Shown here one piece after another: positions 47,956-60,869 of a DNA stretch of 64,000 nt. Location of the stretch: the NCBI GenBank assembly GCA_029891345.1, contig CM056994.1, forward strand, positions 225,672,991 to 225,736,990. The letters are read 5' to 3'. Within the stretch, counting starts at the first letter, position 1. The number at the start of each line of letters is the position of its first letter. The position numbers and the translations under genes are program-made. The notes beneath the pieces are model-generated. The model worked only from the letters and a program-made list of their open reading frames with translations. It ran no database searches and was not told where the DNA came from. Source of the stretch: Dryococelus australis. Taxonomy: Eukaryota; Arthropoda; Insecta; Phasmatodea; Phasmatidae.

Positions 47956-50420
47956 GGCCCCCTTATTCCAAAAGAATTAATGTCCTCGTTCGTGGCATTT
48001 ACGGCAGCGTGGGCGGACATCGAACAGGGTGCATCTTGCAGCAAGAGGCCAAGCATCGGAGGCAGACCCCTCCCCCATACCGCTCAGAGCGGGAGATGCA
48101 GGGACCCCTTTTCCACGCATTTTCGCCGAGGACACTTTTTTAATATTCAGAAGGGGACTGCCCGCTTTGGCTTGGCAGTTTATGGGATTTACCTTTACAT
48201 GACTTTGACTTTACATGACTAGCACATTATTACAATATTATCTTTGACCTAGGTATTTGTCTCTAGTGTTCAACTCAGCTATGTTACAATTAATTAATTA
48301 ATTTGCATTAGTGTCTTATCCTTAATTATTTGAATCAACATGTCTGTAAGTGTTACTAATTGTCTAATACATGTGTATTTAACCTTACGTGCCTTAATTG
48401 TACCATACTCTACAGGGCTCAGGTAGCCTAACTCTACCTGTTAATGTACATAATGGTTGGTTATCATAGTTAACTAATATTGAACTTTCTCTGAACCCTG
48501 CTTTCCTACTGTGCTTCATGTTGGAGCGTGGAGATTGGAGTGTGCTCGGCTTCCGGAAACCCAAGACTAAACTTTTGGCGCAGAACACCGGAATGGTGGT
48601 AGGGTAGGTTATGCGGTGCACTTGTGCACCTATGTTCCGACGGTCCGCGATTTCTACCTCCAATTTTTGTGTCTGTAATACTGACATAAGATTTGCCCAA
48701 AATTACAAAATTTTCTCTATATTACTATAATAATTTAGTAAGTAATAGTATTTTTTACATTTTGCTTAGCTATAGCTTTGACGTGTATACACCTTGTTGC
48801 TAATATCTGTCAGGCTGTATTTACAGTTCAATGCTAATATACTATTTGTGAATTTACTACCATCCATGTGTTTTTATTTACAGCATTTTCTGATGCACTT
48901 ACTTATACAACAGTGGTTTGGTGTACAAAATATGTACACTTTTGAGAGGGCCCTCATTAGAAACTGATCTTTGAATTGCCATGGCTTTAGATGTCGTGAA
49001 ATTGCAATCATGCACTCATGGGATGTGCTGCAGTCTAGATTTAGGTGACGAAACTAAATTGATCCTGCTCACACGGTGAGATGAGCTTCACGTCGGCCGC
49101 TTGTAATCACGTCTATGCAGGATTAAAACCTTTGTGTCGTTAACATGTCTATGAGAACATTATGAAATACGCGCGATGAGGTTACACATGTGCAGATTTA
49201 CGTGACCACTCGTCACTCTGTTTCCTATTTTACCTTTAACTGCACGTTAACCAACGCTATGGTGCAGGCCTTCCTCACCAACAATATGGTAACATTCCTT
49301 ATGCTCATTATGCTCTGTGCATTGTGCAAGCATATGTCATGTGCCTAGTGATATTAGCGATAAGCTGATGTAATTTCATCATTAGTGCATACTTCCCCAG
49401 TATGGCTCGTTGTTGAAGTGTGAAAATTTATTGCAAGCAACGCGTCTGTATTCAATTGTCCTGTCTGGCATTAAATAGGACCGCTACCTGTGTTTGTGTA
49501 TCGTCGCTCATTGTGTTCTGAGTTGCTGGTCAAATGTAATATCTCAGCGTTTAGTATCACTGAGAATGTAAGATGAAGCTTTTCCTTCATTTTTACGTGT
49601 GTATGTTAGGTATTTTAGCAATAAAGTTCAATATGAGCGCCACCTGGATTCATTTGACTTACATCGCTATGATAACTAGTGCCAACATTAAAATAGCTCT
49701 ACCCGTAATGTAATTATAGTGCTCTTGCTCTAGGTAGGTGAATACTTAAGTTTGGGTCGTTGCCGGGAAGTAATTTGGTTTGTCATACTGCGGTAACTCC
49801 GGTAACATTGCATGCATGATTTTCCAGTTCATATTTAAAGCGTTCGCTATAAGAAGTATATCCCTTCGATCATGCAACTTAATCTACCCTCATGCATAGT
49901 ATGTAAAAATGCACTCAAGATGCATGCCTGGCGAACGTGTGAACCCACCTTATTGTAAGACTTACTTAGGGGTATTACATTGAATTTTTGGTTTTAAATA
50001 TTTTAACCTGTATTCAAGCTACTGTAAACCAGTGGTAAGGTGTCTTGATAGGAGACTGGTGTCGACTCACTGCCAGTATCTGCCGACGCAGGTGCGGAGC
50101 AGCTGTGCACCTGTAGAATATATTATAACATGCAGTAGGAGCGGTGTCATTCGTCTTGGTTGCAGCCTCATCGTGCTTTAAGAAACCTGTAACATAACAT
50201 GATCATATTACCGTCTAATATTGGCAAGTTTTACAGTACATGTGTTAACATATTCTAGTTTTTTGGTTCCTGTGTTTGTGAATTTGCACTAATATGGTGG
50301 AGGGCCCAATAATGTCGTACCCGGTAGGGGCCTTTATACTTGAAATTGAGGGCCTTATTGTGAGCTTGGTTTTTGATCCAGACCTATTGCCCGATCTTTA
50401 TTGTGTTTGGTCTAAATTTG
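47956..50420. other. Unassigned DNA beside gypsy B
   Basis: No coding motif was recognised. Being downstream of the minus-strand gypsy B integrase, it may include that element's 3' untranslated region and LTR, but I could not match it to the 5' side. Confidence 0.35.
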
Positions 50421-52726
50421 GCATCAAACAATTTTTTCTGTTTTTTCTTGTGCCTGAACTAAATTAATTTTCGATTGCTCTCTGTCTTGAGCAAGTTTTG
50501 TGCACCAATCATCGTTACCTTGGAAGAATGTGTTTGTTATGACATGAATTGGTTGAGTAGCTTCTACGTGGTGGAGTACGTGAAATGGGGTAAATTTGGT
50601 ACTGGTGTTGACAAAAGTACTGTGATTAAATACAATAAATTGGACATATTCATCCCAGCCAGTGGGGGTCTTCATTCGCGCGTGCTGTAAGCTGCTGACC
50701 AAGAAGTTTGTTAAAAGATTCTACAAGCCATTACAGGACGTATTATAGTCCATAGTTTGTAGTTTCTTTATTTGTAATTTTATTCAATAATTCTGTTATG
50801 AGCTCGTTATTGAAGGATGTACCTCTGTCTATGAGTACTTGTTTGGGGCATCCGTATTTTAAAATGACCTCTTTTATAAAGTTTACACACGTTTGGGCAT
50901 CGATCGATTTTATGGGTGATGCAATCACATACCGACTGAAAAATTCGGTCATCACTAAGATGTACTATTTCCCTTTCGCTGAACACTGTACGGGATCTTT
51001 CGTGTCTAAAGACCAAGCTTCTAAAAGTATCTATGGAGTTATGGATAGTTGGCCGATGGATTTTTAATTAGACGGTTGTATCGTCTGGCAAGTGGGGCAA
51101 TTTTTTTTTTACGTATTCCTTGATTTCTATATGTATAGAGTCTCAGTAATATGCATTTTTAAAATTTTTTGTAAGATTTTGAACAAACCCAGGTGACTGC
51201 CTCTTAATAACACTTCGTAGTGAGCTGCTATAATTTCTTTTACATAGTAGGCAGGCACTAAATTTAGTTTCTTTATTCCTGTGGCAGTGTTTACTTTCAT
51301 GTAAATCTCACAGTTCCCTGGTATTGCGTAGTGCCTAGCAAGTTTTAAGTACTTCTGTTTGGCTTTTGCTGGTTCCGTTAACGTGATTTTAACTTTTGAA
51401 TATGCGGGTCTTTCTGGTATTCCCCTAGGAGCGGGAATGTATGAGTATCTATTTGGTACATCAGTATTTATTTGTCATTCTCAATTTTTATATATTCTTG
51501 CTCTTGGTGATATACTGGTAAATAGTGTATCTTCCTTTGTTTACTTATTATAATTAACTGACAATGTAGTAGGGGGTCAATGCACGTTGCTTTGATTTTT
51601 GTGGGGTGATTTTCCATTGATATTTCTACAGTGCTTTGAAAAAATTTTGAAATAATTATTGCTATAGCCTGGACAGAGATATATTCACAGTTCACATACT
51701 GCTTGATTTCCTGCCAATTATTGATAGTGAATTTTTATTATTTTTTTTATTTCTGTGTCCTTATCGGGGTTCTGAAACAGGCTTTCCGCTAACGCTCTGT
51801 ATAGGGATGTCCACTGCAGCATTTCATTTTTGACAGTGTACCTAATGTTATTTACTTCAATAACGTTAGTGTTTGCTTTACCTGTAGTCGGTAATCGACT
51901 CATAGCATCCGCTAGAATATTTGATTTTCCTTTTCCAATTTTTGCTCTTGAAAGTCGTATTCGGCTTACAAAATTGCCATTTTCTGAATCCTAATATTAT
52001 GTTCTGCCATTGTCTTTAGGTATCGTAAACTTGAATGGTCAGTTTCTATAGTGAAGCGCCTACCATACTAGTATTGTCTAAAATAATTTACAAAATATTT
52101 TATTGAACTAAGCTGTCATTCCGTCTTGTTCCAACGACTCTCGTTCAATGAAAATTTCTTAGATGCGAAAGCTATAATCCACCTGTGTTTATTGTCTGGT
52201 ACGGCTTGCATTAGTACTGCTCCAATTGACATTTGTAACGCGTTGCAAGCCAATATAGTGTGTTTCGGTTCATAGAATTTCTGCAAGATAGGTGCATGTT
52301 GGATCGCCTTTTTCAGTTCTAAGTACGCCTTATGTTCTGTTTTGGTCCGTTTGTAGAGTGTATTTTCTTTTGTTAGTTCTATTAGTGGCTCTGTCTTACT
52401 CGCATAGTCCTGAATATACATACGTAAATACAAAGTCATTCCTAGAAACAATCTTAACTTTTTGGCATTGCGTGGAGGGGCCATTTCTTGTATAGATTGC
52501 ACTTTTTCTGGGTCTGTTACTATACCCTGAGGCGTAATGTAATAGAATTTTGATTTCGTGCTGAGCAAAGCAATATTTCTTTGCATTGATTTTTACTTTA
52601 AACTTTCTTAGCATGTCCATTACTTTTCTGATGTTTTTAATATGTTCTCTGACTGTATTACAGATGATAAATGTATTGTCTCTGTAGGCGATGGCAGTAT
52701 TCCAACGCAATGGCCCTACAAGTATA

Positions 52727-54161
52727 CATTAGAACCTCTCTATTAGGACCCCCCACAGTTCCCGAGAATAGGGTCGTAATGAAAATTTAGGGCCGATTTT
52801 GACCCACCCTAACCCCTATGCCCCCAAACTTGCCATTTTTTGCATGAAGATCATGTTCAATCATCTCTAGCACATACAAAACCACTTTTTTAAACTAAAT
52901 ATAAATATGTTTATTTTAAAGCTGGACGTCTCCTGATAAATTTAAAACCCAAGAAAAGCATATTGGACCACCCCATGTCTGGGTGGTAGCGAATACATTG
53001 CTGGCTGCCACGTGTACGTAGCTGGTCGAGTGCCTATATCCTCTGCAGCACGACCGGGCACGGGCATGGCTGTTTACTGTTGAAGCTCGGCCCTGGATCC
53101 TCAGGCTAGGCAGCTGTCGGTCGGTTGCTACATGATGGATGGCGGACAGTGGCCGCCCGCCGCCACTGCCATCGTTACAGGTCTGGTTCACTTCGTAACA
53201 ATGGCCCGGCATTGGGAAAACATGCTAATAGATGCGATTCACGTCAATGTGTTGAATTTATACTAAATGAAGGCGGCGTGTTGGCCTCTGCACTGGCACG
53301 ATGAGGCCGGCAATGTTTACGTGTATATAGGCCTAAATATTTAGTGCGGTGTACTTGAAATATTAATTATCCCGAATTTTTCATCAAAACATTTTGACGT
53401 TACCTATACATGCGCACAGCCTAACTCGCCATAATATGGTACCGGTAAAATTAGAACACATTTTATTTCGACACACTTATCTTTATTCACTTTACACATA
53501 AAACTGACTTGACAAAAAGAAAACAATTGCCTACTATAAAAAATTTGCATATTGCGTAGGTGTGGGTGCACATAAACTTAAAAATAATAATTAAAAAAAA
53601 AGGTCATTGAATTAAATTTTAAGTTATCATACATACAAGAAACTAGTATGTGTAATGTGCTGCTGTTTTTACAGCAAAAAAGGAGGGATAATGGAAGTGA
53701 AAAAAGACAGGGAGGGTACAGTTAGAGACAGTGGCATGTGACGAGAACAAAGAATCCTTACTGACCCGGCTTGCAATTACCCTCCCCCCCCTTCCCCCCC
53801 CCTAGCCTTCTCCCTTGGCGCTTCCACGGACAATACACCAATGTCCCCTTCTGGCATTAAGTAATTTATTGCTTCACGCTGCTTGGGACAACAAATGTTA
53901 CAGTCTATGATGGTAGCTTGAGAAATGCTCGACCACTAACATCAGTAAGGGCTAGTTTTCCATAGACCGAAAATCGTGAATAATAGAAACTACTACCACT
54001 GTTGAAGAAAAGGTCTACATAAACAAATCCGCGCATAAATGAAACCGCGGTTGGCGAGGGATCACTGTATCTATTTTTAGACGTGCCTCAAATTTTCTAC
54101 GTTTTCATCCCAAACTTTTTATGGTTCCTCGGGATTGGGTGGTAATAGAGGGGTTTTACTG
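52727..54161. mobile_element. pogo/Tigger-like DNA transposon, copy 2 (1435 bp)
   Basis: Collinear with 23811-25452: the left end CATTAGAACCTCTCTATTA, TTCCCGAGAATAGGGTCGTA, TATGCCCCCAAACTTGCC, and the right end (inverted) CAGTAAAACCCCTCTATTAC. TA flanks both sides (52725-52726, 54162-54163). It sits inside the RT of gypsy B, and the gypsy coding text resumes on the other side, so the insertion is later than the gypsy element. No transposase was recognised inside. A C-rich run lies at about 53783-53804. Confidence 0.85.
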
Positions 54162-54724
54162 TATCTATAAATTGCTGAAAGTATTGCGGTGACGTGCAAA
54201 GCCCTTGTGGCGTTCTTTTATAGTAGAAAAGACCTATGCGATGGTTAGTAAAGGCTAGCTTTTCTCAATCCCTTTTTCTAACCTGAATAGCATAAAACCC
54301 TGAGATCATATTGATGGCGTTTATAAATTTGGAATTTCGCAGTGTATTGATTATGTCTTCGGTTCTGTGTAGGGGATATTGTACTCTTTTTAAATATTGG
54401 AACCCTATGCTAGCTTGGCTTTTCCTAATAATCAAAGATGGTGCCACATATGATGATTCGCAATGCTCTATAATCTTGTTCATCCATTTCTTTAATTTGT
54501 TTCATTAATTTATCTCGTACCTTGGGGTTTATTCTATATGGTTGTGTGTGAATAGCCTTATTAATTGTTAGTTTTAGCTTAATCTGATAATGTTTAGCTT
54601 TGGTAAACTCAAGAATGAAATCTATCCTTGTATTCGTGTAATACACTCTACCAAAATGTAATTGGGCACCTGTCCACAATGTTTGCTCGGTGGTTGTCAC
54701 CCTGTTAGAATCTCTTAGGGCCAC

Positions 54725-55160
54725 TTCTTGGGGCTATAACAGCAGCCACCCTGTCTGACATGCTCTCTACGAATGTTTTCAGGACATCCTTGTGGATTCA
54801 TTGCCATTCCTCTTGCAACAATTCCATGAGTTGAGCAATGGATTTTGGCCGCACCTGATGATCCAATTCATCCTAAAGCTGTTTTATAGGGTTGAGGTCA
54901 GGGCTCTGGGCGGGCGAGTCCAATCGGTGATCATTGTTGTCAACGTACCACTACATAGTAGCCCTTGAAACATGGCACCTGGCATTGTCATCCTGGAAGT
55001 AACATGGGTCCACTCTGTAAAAATGCCACAATGTTGGGACCATTTCGCTACAATGTTACAATAGGCCTCTGTGTTCATGCTACCAGGGACTATCACCAGT
55101 GGTCCTACGCAGAAGGCCATGAAACACAAGTCTACTGATGTAATGAATTACCTGTCTTCA
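54725..55160 (-). mobile_element. Tc1-like transposase C-terminal fragment
   Basis: Minus-strand frames read GPLVIVPGSMNTEAYCNIV, then HRLDWP, a degraded DLNPI-like stretch, LWDELDHQVRPKSIAQL-like text (first W changed), and ESMSDRVAAVIA. This is the second half of a Tc1-type transposase, through the third catalytic region to the C-terminus. One open piece is 54884-55129. It lies between the protease and RT parts of gypsy B, so it inserted into that element. Its terminal repeats were not found. Confidence 0.8.
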
Positions 55161-56860
55161 CAGGTGCCCAGTTACTTTTTGGTAGATAGTGTAGTTTCTT
55201 TAGCTCTTGTTTTTGATAGTGTCTTGGGTGTTGTTAATTTTGTCACGGGCAAAGTCATCTGTTTCATTTTTGATTGTGTCAATTCTATTTATTCTGTCCT
55301 GAATCAAATTATTCTTATCCTTTTCAATTACTGACATGTAAAACGGAACTTGCAATAATTTGTCGCTATTGTTGGTGTTAATAAACATAATGTTTTGTTT
55401 TAGAAATTGAATTACATCATATTCTTTAATGAAGTCCACTCCCAATATTATCTCCATTTTCAAATTATCTATAGTTAAAAATTCTTGCGGAAAGGTGTTC
55501 CCTGAAATGCTAAGGTTAACATGGGTTTTCAACCAGGGCATTTCAATTTGCTTTGTTGCTCTGACTGCCGAAAATTTTTCTGTACCAGGAAATGTTTTCT
55601 GGTTTGTTACTAGCATTGTAGCGATGCATCTTTTGGAGCATCCCGTATCTAATAGAGCATAATACTTTTTCCCACATATTTAAACGAGAATCATGGTAGT
55701 AGATGTTTTGACGAGTGCCTGTTGACATTGCTGTATGTCCGCATGTGATGTTTGCTTATCTTCTGTGAGTTGGCGGAACTCCCCTCGGCTCAGTTGACCG
55801 GCGTTGGATTCATCGTTGCCGAGTTGCTGTTCCAGGTTGTTTGTGTATACAAGGGCGACCTCGCGATTGTTGACTTCTGCGCTCACCTGAGGCAGACCTG
55901 CCTGATGCGGAATCTACTTTTAAATCTTTGGAATCGGTCTCCAATATCCGTGTGAAATTGAATCCCCTGGTTTGGAAACAATTTGCAGTCTTTGGTATTA
56001 TGGCCATGGTAGAAGCACAGGGCGCACATTTGCTGAGTTTCACTACACGGCCCTACAAACTTGTTTTTTCCCGGCGCGCCTGGCCGTTGTGCTGACGCTC
56101 GCATTCCTGGCCTACTACAGCTGCTGCATTTGGTTTTGTTTTCTTTTTGTCCCGGGCTACAATCTCCTCGTTACGCCGCAGTGTTGCGACCTTGCACGTG
56201 TTCCTATTTTCGTCATATCTACTTCCCGCTTGCAGATTTCGGTGTCTATTATTTTGTAAATGGATATTCAATCGGACTCGCTGTTCTTATGGTGCGCAGT
56301 GTTCACTTTTCTTAAACTATTGTGGGCTAACTTTGTCATTGTAAAAGTTGTTACTTTTGGCGTTAAATTGCGCTATTTTGGCATACGTTCTGTTTAGTGT
56401 TTGTTTTTCCAAAATAGTACCTGGCATTCATCAAGGGGTTTTGTTTTTGGGAGCGACATGTTTTTCGCTGTCAATCTGCCTTGATTTTTCCTGCTGTCTA
56501 TTTGCCTTTCTTAAATGATTGTAATGTCGGAAATGGCTTTTTTGCTGTTCTGGTCTGAGACCTGAGTGATTGTATTAAACAGTTCTCCTTTCCTTAACCC
56601 TTTTGATTCTCTGGTATGGTCTAGTATTACCTAAATTGGGGTGATTCTGTGAGGAGGGTGAGGGTGTTTTGACTTGTCCTATGCTGCCAATTTTTAGCCT
56701 GATTTTGTCGTACTGTTTTCGTGTCTTGTTTAGTGTTGTTGATCTCTTGTGTTAGTTTAACTAATTGTTCTTTTAATATTATTATCTCCTCTTGGAGTTT
56801 GGCTTTTTCTGCAAGTTTTAACGAATTTCCATACAAACAAGGGCACAGATTTACCTCCAT

Positions 56861-57559
56861 TCTTCATGCCTGTTTTAGTGTGTCATCGTGTGGTGTGATG
56901 ATAGTATAGTTGTAACTTACTCACTATTATCAAATTTCTGCAAGCGACTATTTCTACTGCCATAGTAATAAGCGCTATCTCACTACTTGAATTAGCATTT
57001 ACTGTGGTGCATGACAGTTAGGCTTCGAAAGGCGGTGCCTTATAAACATGCATTAAGCTAAACAAGCAAAGCAATAAAATGTTGGATGCAAGAAAGAGAC
57101 CTTAGGTACGTGTACTTTCACGGTCGGGAAGCTAAGTGCTGCCTGAACAACGTTGTCGCCTGGTTCTTTTTGAATGTAATTCTCTTAACTTACAAACGTG
57201 CCACTATAGTATTCCACAGTCATTGCCGCTACTTTGATTTACGGCACAATCTCATCTCTGTAATATATGCCATGAATTTAATATAGTTTGCGCACACTTG
57301 TTTAGAATGACAGTTATTGCAACTATTGAAGACCTAATTGTTGTTGGAATTTTAATTTCTACAAAGTTTGCAAGGCTTGTGAGAGTTTGGAAAGGCTGCA
57401 CGTATTGTAAACTTTATTTTATAAAAACTTTAAAAGTTTACTCGGGTAGCAAGAGGTGGAGTCGCGAGGCACCTCCACCAGTTGTTCTCTAACAACTACT
57501 AAATTTTCATTGAGTACAAGGGTTTGGGAAGGCCAGTGCCTCCACCTGTTTTTCTAGTG
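56861..57559. other. Unassigned DNA upstream of gypsy B
   Basis: No gene was seen. By position it should contain the 5' leader and LTR of minus-strand gypsy B, but no diagnostic end or primer site was recognised. Confidence 0.35.
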
Positions 57560-58152
57560 CATCCTATTGAGTACTGACACCAGACAAAACGATATTTAAG
57601 GGGGTCGTATCTACAGGTTAATTCAAATCTCTATTTAAAACACAAGACTAGAGACTCATTTATTGATTGGCAATTACTAATACATTAATTAATTCAACAG
57701 CTAATTCATGTACAAATCTCTGTTAACTCTCATCACTGTATTATCAATTATACTGAATTACAGGATGCTATCTCTTGCATTTCCCCAGAAATTACATTAG
57801 CCTCGTAATGTCATCGCGTAACGGGACAGTCCCTGCCTGAGTGTAATTCAGGTTTCTCTCTTACCACTGTTTAATGAAGAGAAGTCACTCACACTTGCTT
57901 TAGACGATAGGGCCTCCATCTCTGTGTGGCGGTGACGTGCTGAGCCTTGGCTGGCATCGACCCTAGACACCACGTGATGCCCTCGCAGCATGACGGCAGT
58001 CTGGAGCTGGTACGTCTGGGTGAGGGGTGTAGTGCGTTTGGCCTCTTATAGTCAGCAATCAACCTACCCCTAAATTCTTCTTCCTTCCACCCTGTTAGTA
58101 AAACATCTGAGACCGGGACCTCCTCTGGCTCGCCTTTCAGCAGGGCCCACAG
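57560..58152. repeat. Repeat family R, uninterrupted copy
   Basis: Matches 45650-45751 plus 47532-47955, and at its left end 35757-35860. It provides the empty-site sequence that defines the 1.78-kb insertion. It contains TAACGGGACAGTCCCTGCCTG near 57820. Function unknown. Confidence 0.8.
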
Positions 58153-58525
58153 CAATATGTCAAAAACCATAGGTATCTCTAGATGTTATTTATTGTGCAT
58201 GAATTATGAAGGTCGGAGAAAAACTCTTTTTTGTGAATGTTGCTTCCTATTAGACAATGTATCCAAAAATATCTTGTATGACCCACATTCCTATTTGAAA
58301 TTTGAATGATCTCCCCCCCTCCTCCCGCTTCATCTTGTATGTTCTGGGGAACATAATTACTAACAATCAAAGCTTCAAATAGAGTGTAGTTATTGTTTTT
58401 TTTTTGCAAACCCCCAGTGTCGTGTTGTTTCAGAGAAAAAGGGTGGTGTGAATCATAGTGTGTATACAAAAGGACATTTGCAATATCAACATATAATAGT
58501 ATAATAATTTCAAACTAAATTTTAC

Positions 58526-58561
58526 GTAAAAAAAAAAAAAAAACACACACACACACACACC
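58526..58561. repeat. Poly(A) and (CA)n tract
   Basis: A run of A is followed by CACACACACACACACACA. It directly precedes the presumed LTR of element C. Confidence 0.9.
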
Positions 58562-58564
58562 AGC

Positions 58565-60708
58565 ATGCTGCGCAGTGCAGATGCGTACTCTACGGGCGAC
58601 CTCACCCTGTCTACGAGCAACCTGAGCTCAGGGGCAAGTCATATCAGTGTCGAATTCAAGGAGATTTCACTAGCCTGGACAGCCAAATACGTAATTCTAA
58701 TTAAAGCATGTAATTACAATATTCACCACCTGCCCAGAATCCCACATGCAAGCGTCATCCCTACAAATTGAATAATTATTTTTGAAATCCACAACCCTTC
58801 GGTTAGCTAAGGTATCAGTTCCAATCAACCCCAGAGATGGCAGCACCCCTGTGGCCTTGTGATGTCACATCCAGCCAGCCTAAGAGAGAGGTGTTTAAAT
58901 TTGTCATCACCTCAAAGCGAGGATTTAAGAAATGTTTGGCGCTCCAGCGCCCTGATAAATCTACCCCCGTGTTGGAAGGCTACGTTAACCCCCCGCATCC
59001 CGAAGAATCGCTGACAATGAGTTTTTCAAGTATGTATAAATAGAGGTTCAGCACCGTGGTCCAACAGACACACCAGGCTCGCTGGCCGAATAGGTTCGCG
59101 AGCTCAACCCAGTCTGTGAAGCCTCTCCTTCCTCTCCAGAGCCTGCAACAGGGCTCGAACTCCAACCCGCTGCTTGGGAAGACAACACACTCTTCGCCGG
59201 CAGCTTGGGAAGGCCACCAGCCTCAGCCCTTTGACTTACAAAGGCTCGTCCACACCAGTTGACCGCCAGGTGCAACACTCTCTCCATAAGGTAATCCAAC
59301 CACCTGTACCCACTACCCTTCACCACAGTCAACTTCCCTTGACTTCCGGGGTAGCAGGTTGTCATGTGATTAGGGTCCCCTTGGAGAAAACCCGTGGTAA
59401 CGCTGTAAATTGCATTACGTAGATTTTTGCGTATTCCTTCTTCAATTATTTTATCAGGCTTGCCTTCTCCTATTACGTAATAAATATATTTTGACTATTA
59501 TTGTGTTAACTAAACTTATTAATCAGCTGGGTGCCTGTCTGCAGTATTTCCTATGAGACGTGATAAAAATTACGTATAACCGAAACCTTGTGTGTCGCTT
59601 ACAGTAATTTTAGTCTAATCCCCCTATTCAATAATTTTGTTGAAGTTGTAGTTCTGTGTGGTTTTGTTGTAAATTATCGGTGCCATAATTAAACACGTCA
59701 GTAAACAGGTGTGAGGTGTGCTGGACTCCACAAAAGACGGGGCCTTAAGCGATTGACATTTAAGCCAGAAAGGGGAATGCCTCTGCTTATGGGTTTTCAG
59801 TTCACCCGCAGTGGCTGCTTGACGTACAACCCAATACCTAGACTGCCCATCATACGGCAGGTACTTGGGAACGATTGCAAAGTCGAACCCACCTAGGGCT
59901 GTTATGTCCGCATAAATGTAGAAGGCCTGCAGTTCAATACACCACAAACACAGCGGGTTTAGGAGCTGCCAGAGGCGTGCTCTAGGTAGACAGCGTAATG
60001 CTGAAAATCTGACAGCCGTTCCAAAGCTACTTGAGTTATTACCTAGTGAGCCTCAAAACCTGCCCCCATGTTATGACACGATAATACTGCCGACACATGA
60101 CAGTCCTTTAAAATATTGGCTAGGCTGGTGTCCACGTGACAACGAGCAGGCAGATATCCCACCGGGATAACCGAGACTGCATTGCCTGTTAATAATCTAG
60201 AACACACGGTACCACCTGTTCAGGCCACCCCAACCCAATTGAGCTTTGTTAAGTTAGCCTCTGGTAAATTGATACAGGTTCGACACCCACCACAGAAGAT
60301 GTGCGGAACTTCTGCACTATAAAGTTGACATCTGGGAAAATGGTCAGGGTTAGACTCCCACCAAAGGTCATCCCCAAACCATGCAGCAAACAAATCCCGG
60401 CCAACTGTAACCCCGCACGATGGCCGACAAGGCCGCTGCAGATATATCCCATCACCTCGACCAGAGCACCCACCGCCGTTATCACTCTCGATTAACAACC
60501 AACTGCTTTTCATTCATATGCCTGGGACCGCTGGCGTCCCATATTTTGACAGCCTTAGTGGTGAATATAGTGAAGCTCCCTGGGAGGGAGCCCATCTCCT
60601 TTTGCCCCATCCTGGGGTTTGATTCCTCCTTCCTCCGCATGAATAAAGAGGGTAAAATTGCGTAATCACCACTTAACCCATAAGACCTAAGAAGGGCAGC
60701 ACGAATCA
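58565..60708 (+). repeat. Presumed 5' LTR/leader of gypsy-like element C
   Basis: The right border is supported: sequence ending in CA at 60707-60708 is followed by AT and a primer-binding-like site at 60711. A TATA box (TATAAATAG) lies at 59035 and an AATAAA at about 60643, consistent with a promoter and polyadenylation signal. The left border is a guess (just after the CA repeat). About 2.1 kb is long for an LTR, so another insertion may be included. The matching 3' LTR would be beyond the window. Confidence 0.5.
59035..59043 (+). promoter_or_regulatory. TATA box of element C LTR
   Basis: TATAAATAG, followed by a GC-rich leader. It is the likely RNA polymerase II core promoter of the retroelement. 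Confidence 0.55.
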
Positions 60709-60710
60709 AT

Positions 60711-60728
60711 TGGCGCCCAATGTGGGGC
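60711..60728 (+). other. Primer-binding site of element C
   Basis: TGGCGCCCAATGTGGGGC starts with the TGG that pairs with a tRNA CCA end and lies two bases after an LTR-like CA end. Very similar sites (TGGxGCCCAACGTGGGG) are known in arthropod LTR elements. The tRNA is not identified. Confidence 0.7.
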
Positions 60729-60869
60729 CCAACACCCTAAGTAGTTCAGCCTTGAGGGCAAGAACCCAGCCAGCCACTCCCCTCGAACATTGACTCCTTG
60801 CAGAGGAGCCTATTTACTACGACTTCGGGGAGTCATGAGAAATCACCCCGTGGTGCCCAACTTGTAAAA

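Larger units (their letters stand above)
50424..56860 (-). pseudogene. Ty3/gypsy LTR retrotransposon (element B), gag to integrase, nested
   Basis: Minus-strand order: gag with a coiled-coil-like region (56860-56627, EKAKLQEEIIILKEQLVKLT), a CCHC zinc knuckle near 56020 (CALCFYHGHNTKDC), protease (DTG near 55640, then LSISGNTFPQEFLTI and GVDFIKEYDVIQF), RT in two pieces (54724-54265 with ISGFYAIQV, and 52726-52396 with IAYRDNTFIICNTV), RNase H (52586-52116), MSRLP near 51900, integrase (QVLIDRGTSFNNELI near 50840) and integrase C-terminus (FTPFHVLHH near 50585). The RT active site reads YRDN where the family has YxDD, so it is inactive. The RT is split by the pogo-like element at 52727-54161, and a Tc1 fragment lies between protease and RT. 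Frameshifts are common. LTR ends were not located. Confidence 0.9.

Noticed and set aside
60275-60630. B-box-like words (GGTTCGACACCC, GGGTTTGATTCC)
   Set aside because: No A box at proper spacing and no tRNA-like fold; they lie in presumed LTR sequence.
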